Assembly (NCBI GenBank): GCA_963850765.1
Contig: CAWKMN010000009.1
Coordinates: 558,001-622,000, forward strand
Direction: 5' to 3'
Length of the DNA: 64,000 nt
From: CAWKMN01 sp963850765
Lineage (GTDB): Bacteria; Chloroflexota; Anaerolineae; Aggregatilineales; Aggregatilineaceae
Part shown: one piece after another, positions 25,373 through 34,196 of the stretch
Layout of the letters: every line of letters starts with the position of its first letter
Numbering within the stretch: position 1 is the first letter of the stretch
Translations under genes and position numbers: made by a program
The notes under the pieces: generated by a model
What the model was told of the DNA's origin: nothing
Database searches by the model: none
The model's input: the letters and a program-made list of their open reading frames with translations, nothing else

Positions 25373-26770
25373 CTGCTCACTTCTCAAGCGTGCCAGCAGG
25401 ATCTCTCCGATGCGCGGCGCGTCGCCCGCGGAGAGCAGCACCACGCGATCACCGGGCTGCACCGCGTCGATCAAGACCTGTGCGGTCGCGTCGAGGCTGC
25501 CAGTATAACGCACGTCACCGGGCCTGACCGCCCGAATTTTCTGGGCGATTCCGGCCGCATCCAATCCCGGCGTGAGCGCTTCACGCACGGAATACACATC
25601 CGTCACCAGCACGTGATCCGCCGCGCCAAACGCCGCCGCGAACTCGTCCGCCAGGGTGCGCAGCCGTCCGTAGGTGTGCGGCTGCCAGACCGCCCACAGG
25701 TCACGCACGCCGGGCTGATCGCGCTGCGCCGCCAGCGTCACGCGGATGGCGGTCGGGTGGTGCGCGTAATCGCTGATCACGGTCACGCCGCGCGCCGTGC
25801 CCACGATCTCACCGCGCCGCCCGGTGCCCTGGAAGCTTGCCAGCGCCGGGGCGATCCGATCGAACGGCACGCCGAGCGCATCCGCCGCCGCGATCACCGC
25901 CAGCGCATTCTGGACGTTGTGCCGCCCGGCCAGATTCAACGTTGCAGAGCCGATGGCGCGATCCCCACGCCACACGTTGAAGCGAATCCCGCCCGACACG
26001 TCAGGCGTGATGTCCGTGGCGAACCAGCCGTCTGCGGCGATGGGCAGCGCGTCCCGGCTCAGGGCGTACCAGCACACCCGGCCGGGATGGGATTGGCCCA
26101 GCCGCCGCGCCTCGGGATCGTCCGCGCAGGTCACGAGCAGGCCGTCATCCGGCAGGCGCGCGATAAACTCCGCGAACGCCGCGCGGATATCGTCCAGCGC
26201 CGGGAAGCAGTCGGGGTGATCGTGCTCGATGTTGGTGACGATGGCGATCTGCGGGCGCAGGCCGAGGAACATCCGGTCGTACTCGTCGGCCTCGATCACA
26301 AAGTGCGATCCGTGTCCAACGGCGGCGTTGGTGCCGGTGTTGCTCATCACGCCGCCGACAATATAGCTCGGATCGTGTCCGGCTTCGATCAGGGCGTGGA
26401 CCAGCAGGGCGGTGGTGGTGGTTTTGCCGTGCGTACCCGCTACCGCGATCCCGATCTTGCCGGTCATCAGTTCGCCCAGCATGTCGCGCCGCCGGATGAC
26501 CGGGATGCCCTGGGCGATCGCCGCCGCGATCTCGGGATTCTGATCGTTGGCGGCCGAGGTCGTCAGAACCAAATCCGCGCCGCGGATGTTCTCCGCGCGG
26601 TGCCCTTCGTGGATCACCGCGCCGAGGGCGGCCAGTTCGCGCGTGAAGTCGTTCGCCCGCAGGTCCGACCCGCTGACCGTATAGCCCTGCTGCAATAAAA
26701 CGCGGGCGATGGCCGACATGCCAAATCCGCCCACGCCGACGACGTGAATGTGTTGTCCTGGGTGTAGCAT
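25370..26770 (-). CDS. murC: UDP-N-acetylmuramate-L-alanine ligase MurC
   Basis: About 466 residues, an ATP-dependent Mur ligase adding L-Ala to UDP-MurNAc. N-terminal Rossmann domain HVVGVGGFGMSAIARVLLQQ; the P-loop IAVAGTHGKTTTTALLVHAL; EADEYDRMFLGL and VTNIEHDHPDCF in the central domain; NAHHPT-like site as DYAHHPTAIRVTL and WAVWQPHTYGRLRTL in the C-terminal domain. ATG 26770 places the protein at the usual family start; the frame extends to TTG 26795-26797, overlapping the end of the cvpA-like gene by eight bases, which would couple translation. Confidence 0.97.
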   Translation of the reverse strand: MLHPGQHIHVVGVGGFGMSAIARVLLQQGYTVSGSDLRANDFTRELAALGAVIHEGHRAENIRGADLVLTTSAANDQNPEIAAAIAQGIPVIRRRDMLGELMTGKIGIAVAGTHGKTTTTALLVHALIEAGHDPSYIVGGVMSNTGTNAAVGHGSHFVIEADEYDRMFLGLRPQIAIVTNIEHDHPDCFPALDDIRAAFAEFIARLPDDGLLVTCADDPEARRLGQSHPGRVCWYALSRDALPIAADGWFATDITPDVSGGIRFNVWRGDRAIGSATLNLAGRHNVQNALAVIAAADALGVPFDRIAPALASFQGTGRRGEIVGTARGVTVISDYAHHPTAIRVTLAAQRDQPGVRDLWAVWQPHTYGRLRTLADEFAAAFGAADHVLVTDVYSVREALTPGLDAAGIAQKIRAVRPGDVRYTGSLDATAQVLIDAVQPGDRVVLLSAGDAPRIGEILLARLRSEQ

Positions 26771-26789
26771 GGTTGGCTGGCTATCCGGC

Positions 26790-27326
26790 TTACACAACGG
26801 CGACGATCACAAAGACGAACAGCGCGATCATCACCAGCGAGAGCAGGCCGCCGTCGCCGCCGAGCAGCCAGCTCAACGGCAGAATATCGACCCAATTGGC
26901 GCTGGTGGATCCGGGCACTACCGGCAGAATGTGCGGACTGAGGGGATATTCGGTGTTGTCCATATACCACCACAGCGACCCGATCAGCAGGTAGCCGTTC
27001 AGCAGGCCGACCAGCACGCCCAGGATACCGTCCTGAAAGCCTTCGCGGTTGGACCCCCCGCGGCGGCTGCTCCGCGAAAACCGCTCGGGGGGAGTGTGGT
27101 AGGCGAAAAACGCGAACGCGATCAGGATCGTCGCCTGCAAATAGAACTTGAAATCCTGCTCCCCATTGGTCAGCGGATCGATCACCAGCGTCTCAAGCTG
27201 CTTGAGGGCAAACAGAGCCAGGACGATGCCGGCCGTGGCGATCAATTCTTTGGTCCAGCCCCGCATGAAGCCGACGAACCCAAACATCATGATCATGAAC
27301 AGCATAAAAGTCGATAATTCCATCAT
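26790..27326 (-). CDS. CvpA-like membrane protein
   Basis: About 178 residues with four hydrophobic segments. FMLFMIMMFGFVGFMRGWTK followed by ELIATAGIVLALFAL matches the first two helices of CvpA-type proteins; a central region (YLQATILIAFAFFAYH, GILGVLVGLLNGYLLIGSLW) and a C-terminal helix (LLSLVMIALFVFVIVAVV) follow. CvpA homologues affect envelope processes and colicin V production, but the molecular activity is not settled. ATGATG at 27323-27326 is a better start than the upstream ATG at 27347. It is first in the leftward murC-murB series. Confidence 0.7.
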   Translation of the reverse strand: MMELSTFMLFMIMMFGFVGFMRGWTKELIATAGIVLALFALKQLETLVIDPLTNGEQDFKFYLQATILIAFAFFAYHTPPERFSRSSRRGGSNREGFQDGILGVLVGLLNGYLLIGSLWWYMDNTEYPLSPHILPVVPGSTSANWVDILPLSWLLGGDGGLLSLVMIALFVFVIVAVV

Positions 27327-27497
27327 GGCCTGTTGTTCCCTGCCCATCGAAGCGGACGCAGCCGGGCTAATGACTCGCCCGTATTCTATATTCTACCCCT
27401 TAGTATGAGCAAAGTCGGGATTTCCGCAAAAATCGGATTGAGGACACGGGCCGCTGCGGTTATGATCAGGCTACAACGATCAACCACGGAGCGAATC

Positions 27498-28319
27498 ATG
27501 TCGGATTACGAGCGCGTTGAACAGATTATCGTCTACCTTGAAGACCACTTCCGCGAGCAGCCGGATCTGACCACCGTCGCGGCGCAGGCCGGGCTGAGCG
27601 AGTATCACATGCAGCGGCTGTTCCGGCGCTGGGCGGGGATCAGCCCCAAGCGGTTCCTGCAATACCTGACAGCCGGATACGCCCGCGAGCGTTTGCAGCA
27701 GACCGGCAGCGTGCTCGACGCGGCGTATGAAGCCGGGCTGAGCGGACCGGGCCGCCTGCACGACCTGACGGTGAACATCTACGCCATGACGCCCGGCGAG
27801 GTCAAGACACAGGGCGACGGGCTGACGATCAGCACCGGCTTTCACGATACGCCGTTTGGCGAAGCGCTGATCGGGATCACCGAGCGGGGCGTGTGCGCGC
27901 TGAACTTCGTCACGGATGGGCATCCGGCGGCGCTCGATGCGCTGCGCGCCGAGTGGCCCGCCGCCGAGTTCCGCGCGGATCAGGCCGCCACGCAGCGCGT
28001 GATCGAGCAGATCTTCGGCGAGGACGGGCAGCCGTCGATCTCGCTGCTGCTGAAGGGCACGAATTTCCAGGTGCGCGTGTGGGAGGCGCTGCTGCGCATC
28101 CCGGCGGGTGGGCTGGTGACGTATGGCGACATCGCCGCGCAGATCGGGCAGCCGTCCGCGTCGCGCGCCGTGGGGACGGCTGTCGGGCAGAACCCGATCG
28201 CGTATCTCATCCCGTGCCACCGCGTGATCAACCGCACGGGCGCGTTCGGATCGTACCGCTGGCAGCCTGCCCGCAAGAAGGCGATCATCGGGTGGGAGGC
28301 GGCGCAGGCGGGGCGGTAA
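27498..28319 (+). CDS. Ada-like protein: AraC helix-turn-helix plus methylated-DNA-protein cysteine methyltransferase
   Basis: About 273 residues. The N-terminal 100 residues are an AraC-type DNA-binding domain (TTVAAQAGLSEYHMQRLFRR, WAGISPKRFLQYLTAGYARE). The rest is an O6-alkylguanine-DNA alkyltransferase: RVWEALLRIPAGGLVTYGDI, ASRAVGTAVGQNPIAYLIPC with the acceptor Cys in PCHRVI. The N-terminal zinc domain of E. coli Ada, which repairs methylphosphotriesters, is absent, so induction by phosphotriester methylation is not expected. ATG 27498 begins the conserved region; the frame continues upstream without homology. Confidence 0.92.
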   Translation: MSDYERVEQIIVYLEDHFREQPDLTTVAAQAGLSEYHMQRLFRRWAGISPKRFLQYLTAGYARERLQQTGSVLDAAYEAGLSGPGRLHDLTVNIYAMTPGEVKTQGDGLTISTGFHDTPFGEALIGITERGVCALNFVTDGHPAALDALRAEWPAAEFRADQAATQRVIEQIFGEDGQPSISLLLKGTNFQVRVWEALLRIPAGGLVTYGDIAAQIGQPSASRAVGTAVGQNPIAYLIPCHRVINRTGAFGSYRWQPARKKAIIGWEAAQAGR

Positions 28320-28540
28320 AGCGAAAAGCGGAAAGGCTTCACCACAGAGGCACAGAGGACACAGAGAAGAGCAAGGGAAAGAGAGAGAAGGGCAGGGGCG
28401 GGTCCGTGGGATCCGCCCCTTGTCGTTTACCTCACCCCCGGACGCCCCCTCTCCACGCGCGGAGAGGGGGAACCGGCGGCGCGGTCTCCCCTTCTCCTGG
28501 CTTGGCGGGGAAGGGGTAGGGGGTTAGGGGCGTCCGCGCA
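28320..28540. repeat. Family A repeat pair in a gene-free gap
   Basis: After a ttcaccacagaggcacagag word run (also at 63536-63570), ctcacccccggacgccccct / ctccacgcgcggagagggg and cccttctcctggcttggcgg / ggaaggggtaggg fill the gap before the decayed TIR-TPR gene. Confidence 0.75.
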
Positions 28541-28609
28541 TGAAATCCCCCGTATTCTGGTGTACAATTACAGACGACTAAACCACGCGTTACACCAGGG
28601 GCAAGCACG

Positions 28610-29897
28610 ATGCAGGTACAGAAAACCGTCTTTATCAGCTATCGGCGGACAAATAGTATTTATGCACGCGCGGTCTTTCAGGCGCTCACTGCGCTTGGCT
28701 ATGATGTCTTCTTAGACTATGAGAGTATCGATTCCGGTGCATTTGACCAGATCATTATGGGGCAGATCGACGCGCGGGCGCATTTCTGGTGATCCTGACG
28801 CCGAGCGCACTGGAACGCTGCATTGATCCGAATGACATGGCTGCGGCGCGAGATCGAGCGGGCGATTGAGATGAAGCGTAACATCGTGCCACTCGAGTTT
28901 GAAGGTTTCAGTTTCGAGACGTGAGAACAAGTACTCACAGGTAAATTGGCAGTGCTACCGCAATACAATGGGTTGAATGTGCCATCGGATTACTTTGATC
29001 AGGCCATTGAGCGGCTCGATCGCCGTTTTCTGAAGCAGCCGATAGACACGGTTCTCCACCCAGCCCCGCCTCAGGACCTGGCAGAAGTGGCTCAGCGGCA
29101 GGCGGCCGCTGAGGCCGCTCCCAGACCAACTGAGAGAGCAGCTTACGGCGGAGCAGTATTTCGAGCGTGGCATATACCTTGCGGAAAACAGGATCAAGTA
29201 GGTGCGATCGCAAATTACAACGAGGCCATCCTACTCAACCCTGACAATGCCGAAGCTTACTAACAGTCGAGGACAACGCATGTATCGACTCAAAGGACAA
29301 TGCCTGGGGCGATCCACGACTATACAAGGCCATTCGACTCAATCCTCAATGATGCCATTTGCTTATTTTAACCGCGGCGATGCTCGTGGCACAAGATGAC
29401 GACTATGTCGGAGCGACCAGCAGACTATAATGAAGCCATGCGACTTAACTCCCCACTATGCATTCAAGCTTATAACAGCCGGGGATTGTGCGCTTATAAG
29501 CAAGGCGATCTTACGAGGCAATGCGTGACTACGACAAGGCAATTCGCCTTGATCCTAAAGTATGCTTTGATTCTTATAGTACCGGGGCAACGTCGGGCAC
29601 GACCTAGAGGACTACCCTGGGGCGATTCGTGACTTATAATAAGGCTATTCGTCTCGAAACCCGGATGCTGATACTTATATGTCAGTCGCGGTAATACTTG
29701 CGCGCAAATAGGACGATTATCTTAAGGGCGATCAGCGATTTTAATCAAAGCTATCCGCCTTGATCCACAAGACGCAAATGCCTACTTGTACCGGGGCTTA
29801 CCCATTATGCAAAGACAATCTTGCTGGATCTGGCTATCGAGATTACGAAGCGGCTCTGCGGATTGACCCGAATCATGACCGGCTAAGGAGAATTTAG
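28610..29897 (+). pseudogene. TIR-TPR protein, heavily decayed
   Basis: Begins with an intact TIR N-terminus: KTVFISYRRTNSIYARAVFQ and GYDVFLDYESIDSGAFDQII. The frame then changes near 28790 (VILTPSALERCIDPND), again near 28847 (RREIERAIEMKRNIVPLEFE), and meets a TGA at 28922 where the family has Trp, before continuing EQVLTGKLAVLPQYNGLNVP and a helical linker. From about 29210 there are remnants of at least five TPR units, for example GAIANYNEAILLNPDNAEAY, RDYDKAIRLDPK-like and AIRLDPQDANAYLYRG-like pieces, scattered over all three frames. The number of lesions, including a nonsense codon, exceeds that of other genes here, so true decay is likely. TIR-TPR proteins are signalling or defence candidates. 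Confidence 0.8.
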
Positions 29898-29939
29898 AAG
29901 ACTCTGGAAACGCAGCGCGGCGAAGAATAGAGGCGCCGT

Positions 29940-30035
29940 TCATTTGCGTTTTTGTCGGGGGCGTATCGCAATACGCCCCTACGATGGGATCGTCCACCAC
30001 GCGCTAATGGCTAATCGCTAACAGCTAACCGCTGC
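29940..30035. repeat. 'gggcgtatcgcaatacgcccctac' hairpin plus short-word run
   Basis: Palindrome ggggcgtatcgcaatacgcc at 29946-29983, then the words gcgctaatggctaatcgcta and acagctaaccgctgctctc up to the mutase stop codon. Confidence 0.75.
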
Positions 30036-30038
30036 TCT

Positions 30039-31718
30039 CTAAATCACCTGCTTCTCCTGGTACAGCCCGAACTCCTGGCGCAGCACGTCGGTGATCTCGC
30101 TGAGGGTGGCGTAGGCGCGGGCCGCGTCGAGGATGTGCGGCATCATATTCTCGGTGCCGCGCGCCGCCTGCCGCAGCCCATCCAGCGCGCGCTGGACGGC
30201 ATCATGATCGCGCGTGCGGCGCAGATCGTCCAGCCGGGCCAGCTGGCGCTCGTAGCCCTGCGGGTCCATCTCGAGGATCGGGATGCGCAGCGGCGTATCG
30301 TCCTGATAGGCGTTGACGCCCACGATCAGCCGGTCGCCCGCGTCCACTTCCTGCTGGAAGCGGAACGCCGAATCCGCGATCTCCTGCTGGAAAAAGCCCG
30401 CTTCGAGCGCGGGCAGCACGCCGCCGAACTGCTCCACGCGGCGGAAATAGTCGTAAGCTTCTTCTTCGAGATCGTTGGTCAGCTTCTCGACAAAATAGCT
30501 GCCGCCGAGCGGATCGACCGTGTTCGCCACGCCGGACTCGTGCGCGATGATCTGCTGGGTGCGCAGCGCCACCGTCGCGGCGTGCTCCGAGGGCAGGGCC
30601 AGCGCCTCGTCCATGCTGTTGGTGTGGAGCGACTGCGCGCCGCCCAGTACCGCCGCGAGCGCCTGGATCGCCACGCGCACGGTGTTGATCTCCGGCTGCT
30701 GTGCGGTCAGGCTGACGCCGGCGGTCTGCGTGTGGAAGCGCATCAGCCACGAGCGCGGATTTTGTGCGCCGAACGTCTCTTTCATCTCGCGCGCCCAGAT
30801 GCGCCGCGCCGCCCGCATCTTGGCGATCTCCTCGAAGAAGTCATTATGCACATTGAAGAAGAAGCTCAGCCGGGGCGCGAACTCGTCGATTTCCAGGCCG
30901 CGCCGCAGCGCCCAGCGCACGTATTCCAGCCCGTTGCCGAGCGTGAAGGCGAGTTCCTGGGCGGCGGTCGCGCCCGCCTCGCGGATGTGATAGCCGCTGA
31001 TGCTGATCGTGTTCCATTCGGGCAGGTAGCGCGAGCCATATTCGATCGTATCCGTCACCAGCCGCATCGAGGGCTCCGGCGGGAAGATGTATTCTTTCTG
31101 CGCCTGGTACTCTTTCAGAATGTCGTTTTGCAGCGTGCCGCGCAGCCGTGCCGCCGGGTAGCCCTGCTTTTCGGCGGCGGCAATATAAAACGCCCACAGC
31201 ATCGCCGCCGGGCTGTTGATCGTCATCGACGTGCTGACCTCGCCCAGCGGGATCTGATCGAACAGGATCTCCATATCCTTCAGGCTGCTGATGGCGACGC
31301 CGCATTTGCCGAACTCACCGTAAGCTTCCGGCGCATCGGTGTCGTAGCCCATCAGGGTGGGCAGGTCAAACGCGACCGACAGGCCCATATTGCCCTGCGC
31401 CATCAGGTATTTGTAGCGCGCGTTGGTTTCCTCGGCGGTGCCAAACCCGGCGAACATGCGCATCGTCCAGAGCCTGCCCCGGTGCCCGGTCGCATGCACG
31501 CCGCGCGTGAAGGGATAGTCGCCCGGCAGGCCGAGATCGCGCACATAGTCCTGATCGGCCACGTCGAGCGGCGTGTAGACGCGCTCCACCGGCCGCCCGC
31601 TGATGGTCGTGAACGCTGCGCGGCGTTCGGGCTGGCGCGCCAGCGTGCTTTTGAGGATTGAGGTTTTCCAGCGCTCCCAGGCGGATCTCAACGCAGCGAA
31701 TCGGTTAGTGTCATCCAT
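30039..31718 (-). CDS. Methylmalonyl-CoA mutase, large (catalytic) subunit
   Basis: About 559 residues: the TIM-barrel acyl-CoA mutase domain without the C-terminal B12-binding domain, as in two-subunit mutases, so a separate small subunit is required and is not in this window. Motifs: YPFTRGVHATGHRGRLWTMR (start of the CoA-binding barrel), YKYLMAQGNMGLSVAFDLPT, LRGTLQNDILKEYQAQKEYI, SISGYHIREAGATAAQELAF, RFHTQTAGVSLTAQQPEINT and LHTNSMDEALALPSE. Converts (R)-methylmalonyl-CoA to succinyl-CoA. The start ATG 31718 follows GGAG; ATG 31739 does not. Methylmalonyl-CoA epimerase lies about 1 kb away on the same strand. Confidence 0.93.
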   Translation of the reverse strand: MDDTNRFAALRSAWERWKTSILKSTLARQPERRAAFTTISGRPVERVYTPLDVADQDYVRDLGLPGDYPFTRGVHATGHRGRLWTMRMFAGFGTAEETNARYKYLMAQGNMGLSVAFDLPTLMGYDTDAPEAYGEFGKCGVAISSLKDMEILFDQIPLGEVSTSMTINSPAAMLWAFYIAAAEKQGYPAARLRGTLQNDILKEYQAQKEYIFPPEPSMRLVTDTIEYGSRYLPEWNTISISGYHIREAGATAAQELAFTLGNGLEYVRWALRRGLEIDEFAPRLSFFFNVHNDFFEEIAKMRAARRIWAREMKETFGAQNPRSWLMRFHTQTAGVSLTAQQPEINTVRVAIQALAAVLGGAQSLHTNSMDEALALPSEHAATVALRTQQIIAHESGVANTVDPLGGSYFVEKLTNDLEEEAYDYFRRVEQFGGVLPALEAGFFQQEIADSAFRFQQEVDAGDRLIVGVNAYQDDTPLRIPILEMDPQGYERQLARLDDLRRTRDHDAVQRALDGLRQAARGTENMMPHILDAARAYATLSEITDVLRQEFGLYQEKQVI

Positions 31719-31862
31719 CGCAGAGTCTCCATTGTGCAATCGTTATCCGATTGTAAGAGAAAGCGTGGGCGTAAGCCTACCGCCGCAGGCCGGGCGGCCA
31801 ACCAAAAGGGCGGGAATATTGTTCCCGCCCCGCTGTTTGTTCTACTTAACCGGCTTCCGTGG

Positions 31863-32702
31863 TTACGCGCCTGACCCCGTGATCAGCGCTTCCATCTGCT
31901 CGATTTCAGCGGTCTGGGCGTCGATAATGCCCTGCGCGAGATCTTGCAGGTCGGGCCGCTCGGTGACTTCGAGGATACGCTCGGCCATGTGCAGCGCGTC
32001 GTCGTGGTGATCGATCATCGCTTCGAGCCACGCGACTTCGTAGTCCACGCCGGTCAGATGGTGATGATACCAACCCATCATGCCCATCATGCCCGCGGGA
32101 TCTTCCATTGTTCCCATCATACCCATGCCGCCCTGCATCGAACCGGCTCCGGGGGCGGCGGCTGCGTCTGTGCCGCCGGGATGGTGCTGCTCGTGCTCAC
32201 CGCCGGGTGCGGGCGTGGCGTCAGGTGCGGGGGCCGTGGGGGTACCCTGCATGGCAGGCCCTTGCATGGCGGGGTCGTTCCCCATCATGCCGCCCTGCAT
32301 CATGCCACCTTCCATCATGCCGCCCGCCCTCATCATACCACCCTGCATCATCCCACCACTCATCATGCCGCCCTGCTGCATGCTGTAATTCATCTCCATC
32401 ATCGACATGGGGTGGTATTCGATGCCATACCAGACCAGCAGCCAGCCGCGCATAATCTCAATTTCGCGGGTCTGCGCGGTGATCACACTCTGGCAGGTAT
32501 CCAGCACGGTCTGCGTGGTGGCTTTAGTCAGGCAGTCGTGCGCCATATCCAGCGCCATCTGGTGATGGTCGATCATGCCTTCCAGGAAACGCACTTCGGC
32601 GCGCTCGGTCCGGTTCACCGGGCCATCGGCCCAAACGGGTGATACGAGGGTAGCCGCGGCGATCACAACCAGCAAGCACGTCGCAATCCAACGTTTTTTC
32701 AT
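31863..32702 (-). CDS. Secreted double-DUF305 protein with Met-rich linker
   Basis: About 279 residues after signal peptide processing signals (MKKRWIATCLLVVIAAATLV ... WADG). Two DUF305 modules: RAEVRFLEGMIDHHQMALDM (N-terminal) and EVAWLEAMIDHHDDALHMAE (C-terminal), each with the MIDHH metal-site helix. Between them lies a linker of repeated GGMM/QGGMM units and a Pro/Ala/His stretch (GGEHEQHHPGG), then MMGMMGWYHHHLTG. DUF305 proteins are ferritin-like and often co-occur with copper resistance; the Met/His-rich linker fits periplasmic or extracellular copper binding, which is inference. ATG 32702 follows AGAGAGG. Located between the mutase and the epimerase genes. Confidence 0.88.
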   Translation of the reverse strand: MKKRWIATCLLVVIAAATLVSPVWADGPVNRTERAEVRFLEGMIDHHQMALDMAHDCLTKATTQTVLDTCQSVITAQTREIEIMRGWLLVWYGIEYHPMSMMEMNYSMQQGGMMSGGMMQGGMMRAGGMMEGGMMQGGMMGNDPAMQGPAMQGTPTAPAPDATPAPGGEHEQHHPGGTDAAAAPGAGSMQGGMGMMGTMEDPAGMMGMMGWYHHHLTGVDYEVAWLEAMIDHHDDALHMAERILEVTERPDLQDLAQGIIDAQTAEIEQMEALITGSGA

Positions 32703-32782
32703 ATTCAGCCTCTCTGAATGAATTAAACTCATAAGGACGATCATAATTAAAACGTTGGCGTCGCAACGCGCCAATTGGCCTG

Positions 32783-33184
32783 TTAATGAAGCTCATATAA
32801 CTCGACCAGCACGCCGCCCGCGCTCTTGGGATGCACGAAGGCATAACGCGTCCCTTCGGGGCGGGTGCGCGGCTCGGCATTGATCATCTCGACGCCGTGC
32901 GCCACCAACCGCGCGATCACCGCGTCGATGTCGTCCACCTCCACACACAGGTGATGCATACCCTGACCCTTCTTCGCGAGATATTTGCCGATGCCGCTCT
33001 CTGGGTCGGTGGGTTGGAGCAGCTCGACTTCGCTCTCGCCCACGGGCAGAAAGGCAATATCGACGCTTTCACCGGGGTTCGACTCCGTTTTGTGCAGCGG
33101 CAGACCCAGCGCATCCCGCCAAAAGTGCAGCGCGGTATCCAGGTTCTCAACGACGATCGCGACGTGATTGATTTGTTTGATCAT
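32783..33184 (-). CDS. mce: Methylmalonyl-CoA epimerase
   Basis: A 133-residue VOC-fold enzyme interconverting (S)- and (R)-methylmalonyl-CoA. IKQINHVAIVVENLDTALHF has the first metal His, VDIAFLPVGESEVELLQPTD the central strand, GKGMHHLC-like KGQGMHHLCVEVDDIDAVIA the second His, and FVHPKSAGGVLVELYELH the C-terminal Glu. The GVLVELYE ending is characteristic of the epimerase among VOC proteins. It supports the nearby mutase in propionate or branched acyl-CoA metabolism. Confidence 0.93.
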   Translation of the reverse strand: MIKQINHVAIVVENLDTALHFWRDALGLPLHKTESNPGESVDIAFLPVGESEVELLQPTDPESGIGKYLAKKGQGMHHLCVEVDDIDAVIARLVAHGVEMINAEPRTRPEGTRYAFVHPKSAGGVLVELYELH

Positions 33185-33264
33185 TCTAACCTTCCTGGGA
33201 AAATGTGTTATAGTATGGTTAAGGGGATATGCTCAAAGGGATCACAACGCATCAGGAAAGCTCT

Positions 33265-33726
33265 ATGCCCATTGAATTGTCGTGGCTGCTTCCCGACAAG
33301 ATTCTGATCTCGGCCTGGTCCGGTCACATTACTGTTCAGGATATGCAGGTACTGGTCGAAGAACTCGGTATTATTCTGGATGCCGCACCTTATACCGTTC
33401 ATAGTGTGATTGATTTATCCAGTGCCCGCCAGATTGACGACGAAGCAGCCTACTACTACTTCAGCAGCCGTATCCCGCGCCACCCCCGGCGCGGCCGTAT
33501 CGCGCTGGTACGCGCGCCGTTTCATGGTGCGGCGCTGGCCGATGTCTTTAACCGGGTAGCGGAACGCGAACTCTTTCGCCTGTTTGACAGCCGCGACGAA
33601 GCCCGCGATTTTCTGCTGCACCATGATTCGCCGCCGCCCAGCTTAAAGGGTGGCGAGAGCTACCGGCTGCAATCGCCCGACGATACCCGGCCGCACCGGC
33701 CCGACCGGCCAGACACGGCGGATTAG
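33265..33726 (+). CDS. Small soluble protein, SpoIIAA/STAS-like
   Basis: About 153 residues. IELSWLLPDKILISAWSGHI, TVHSVIDLSSARQIDDEAAY and RIALVRAPFHGAALADVFNR give the beta-alpha order of STAS/SpoIIAA-like domains that act as anti-anti-sigma or lipid-linked regulators, but no conserved phosphorylatable Ser is certain. The C-terminal 30 residues are a Pro/Asp/Arg-rich tail. ATG 33265 follows AGGAAAG. It is divergent from the epimerase gene. Family call is tentative. Confidence 0.55.
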   Translation: MPIELSWLLPDKILISAWSGHITVQDMQVLVEELGIILDAAPYTVHSVIDLSSARQIDDEAAYYYFSSRIPRHPRRGRIALVRAPFHGAALADVFNRVAERELFRLFDSRDEARDFLLHHDSPPPSLKGGESYRLQSPDDTRPHRPDRPDTAD

Positions 33727-33764
33727 GCCCGGCTCGTCGTCTTGCGGGTATTTGCAATCCTGGC

Positions 33765-34140
33765 CTCACCCCCGCGGGCAGAGCGGCGCGCAGCCCCTCT
33801 CTCCCTCTCCCTGGCTTGGCCGGGGAGAGGGCAGGGTGAGGGGCGTTTAATCCGGCCCAATTGGTAAAACCGCATCAATACGCCCCTACGAAAAGCGCGT
33901 TACCCGATCTTTTAGGAAATGGGCCCATTATTGCCCCATCCGATATAAGAGATCAGGTAAACGATCCGTAGGGGAGCACCCCTGTGTGCTCCCAGTCGCG
34001 CGGAGCGCGACACGCGGCCGCGCCGCGCCGGGCGGACACAGAGGTCCGCCCCTACGATGACCTCACAATTTACCGGATGGGGCAATTGCCCTGCCCAAAA
34101 AACGGTCAACCCAAGGGTTGCCCCTACGGAAAATTGACCG
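33765..34140. repeat. Composite of four dispersed repeat types
   Basis: The gap 33727-34196 contains, in order: a family A module (33765-33845, tggcctcacccccgcgggca ... ggcagggtgagg), a half copy of the gcaatacgcccc hairpin (33880-33895), the long composite gtaggggagcacccctgtgt ... ggcggacacagaggtccgcc (33968-34065), and ccctgcccaaaaaacgg / ccaagggttgcccctacgg (34090-34140). No gene is visible. Confidence 0.8.
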
Positions 34141-34196
34141 CCATCTCTACTTTGCGCTGTGCCCGCCTGTGGACGATTACGCGAGGGGGTAACCGC

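Noticed and set aside
33765..34140. CRISPR array
   Set aside because: Repeats are dispersed and of several types, with no regular spacers and no cas genes in the window.
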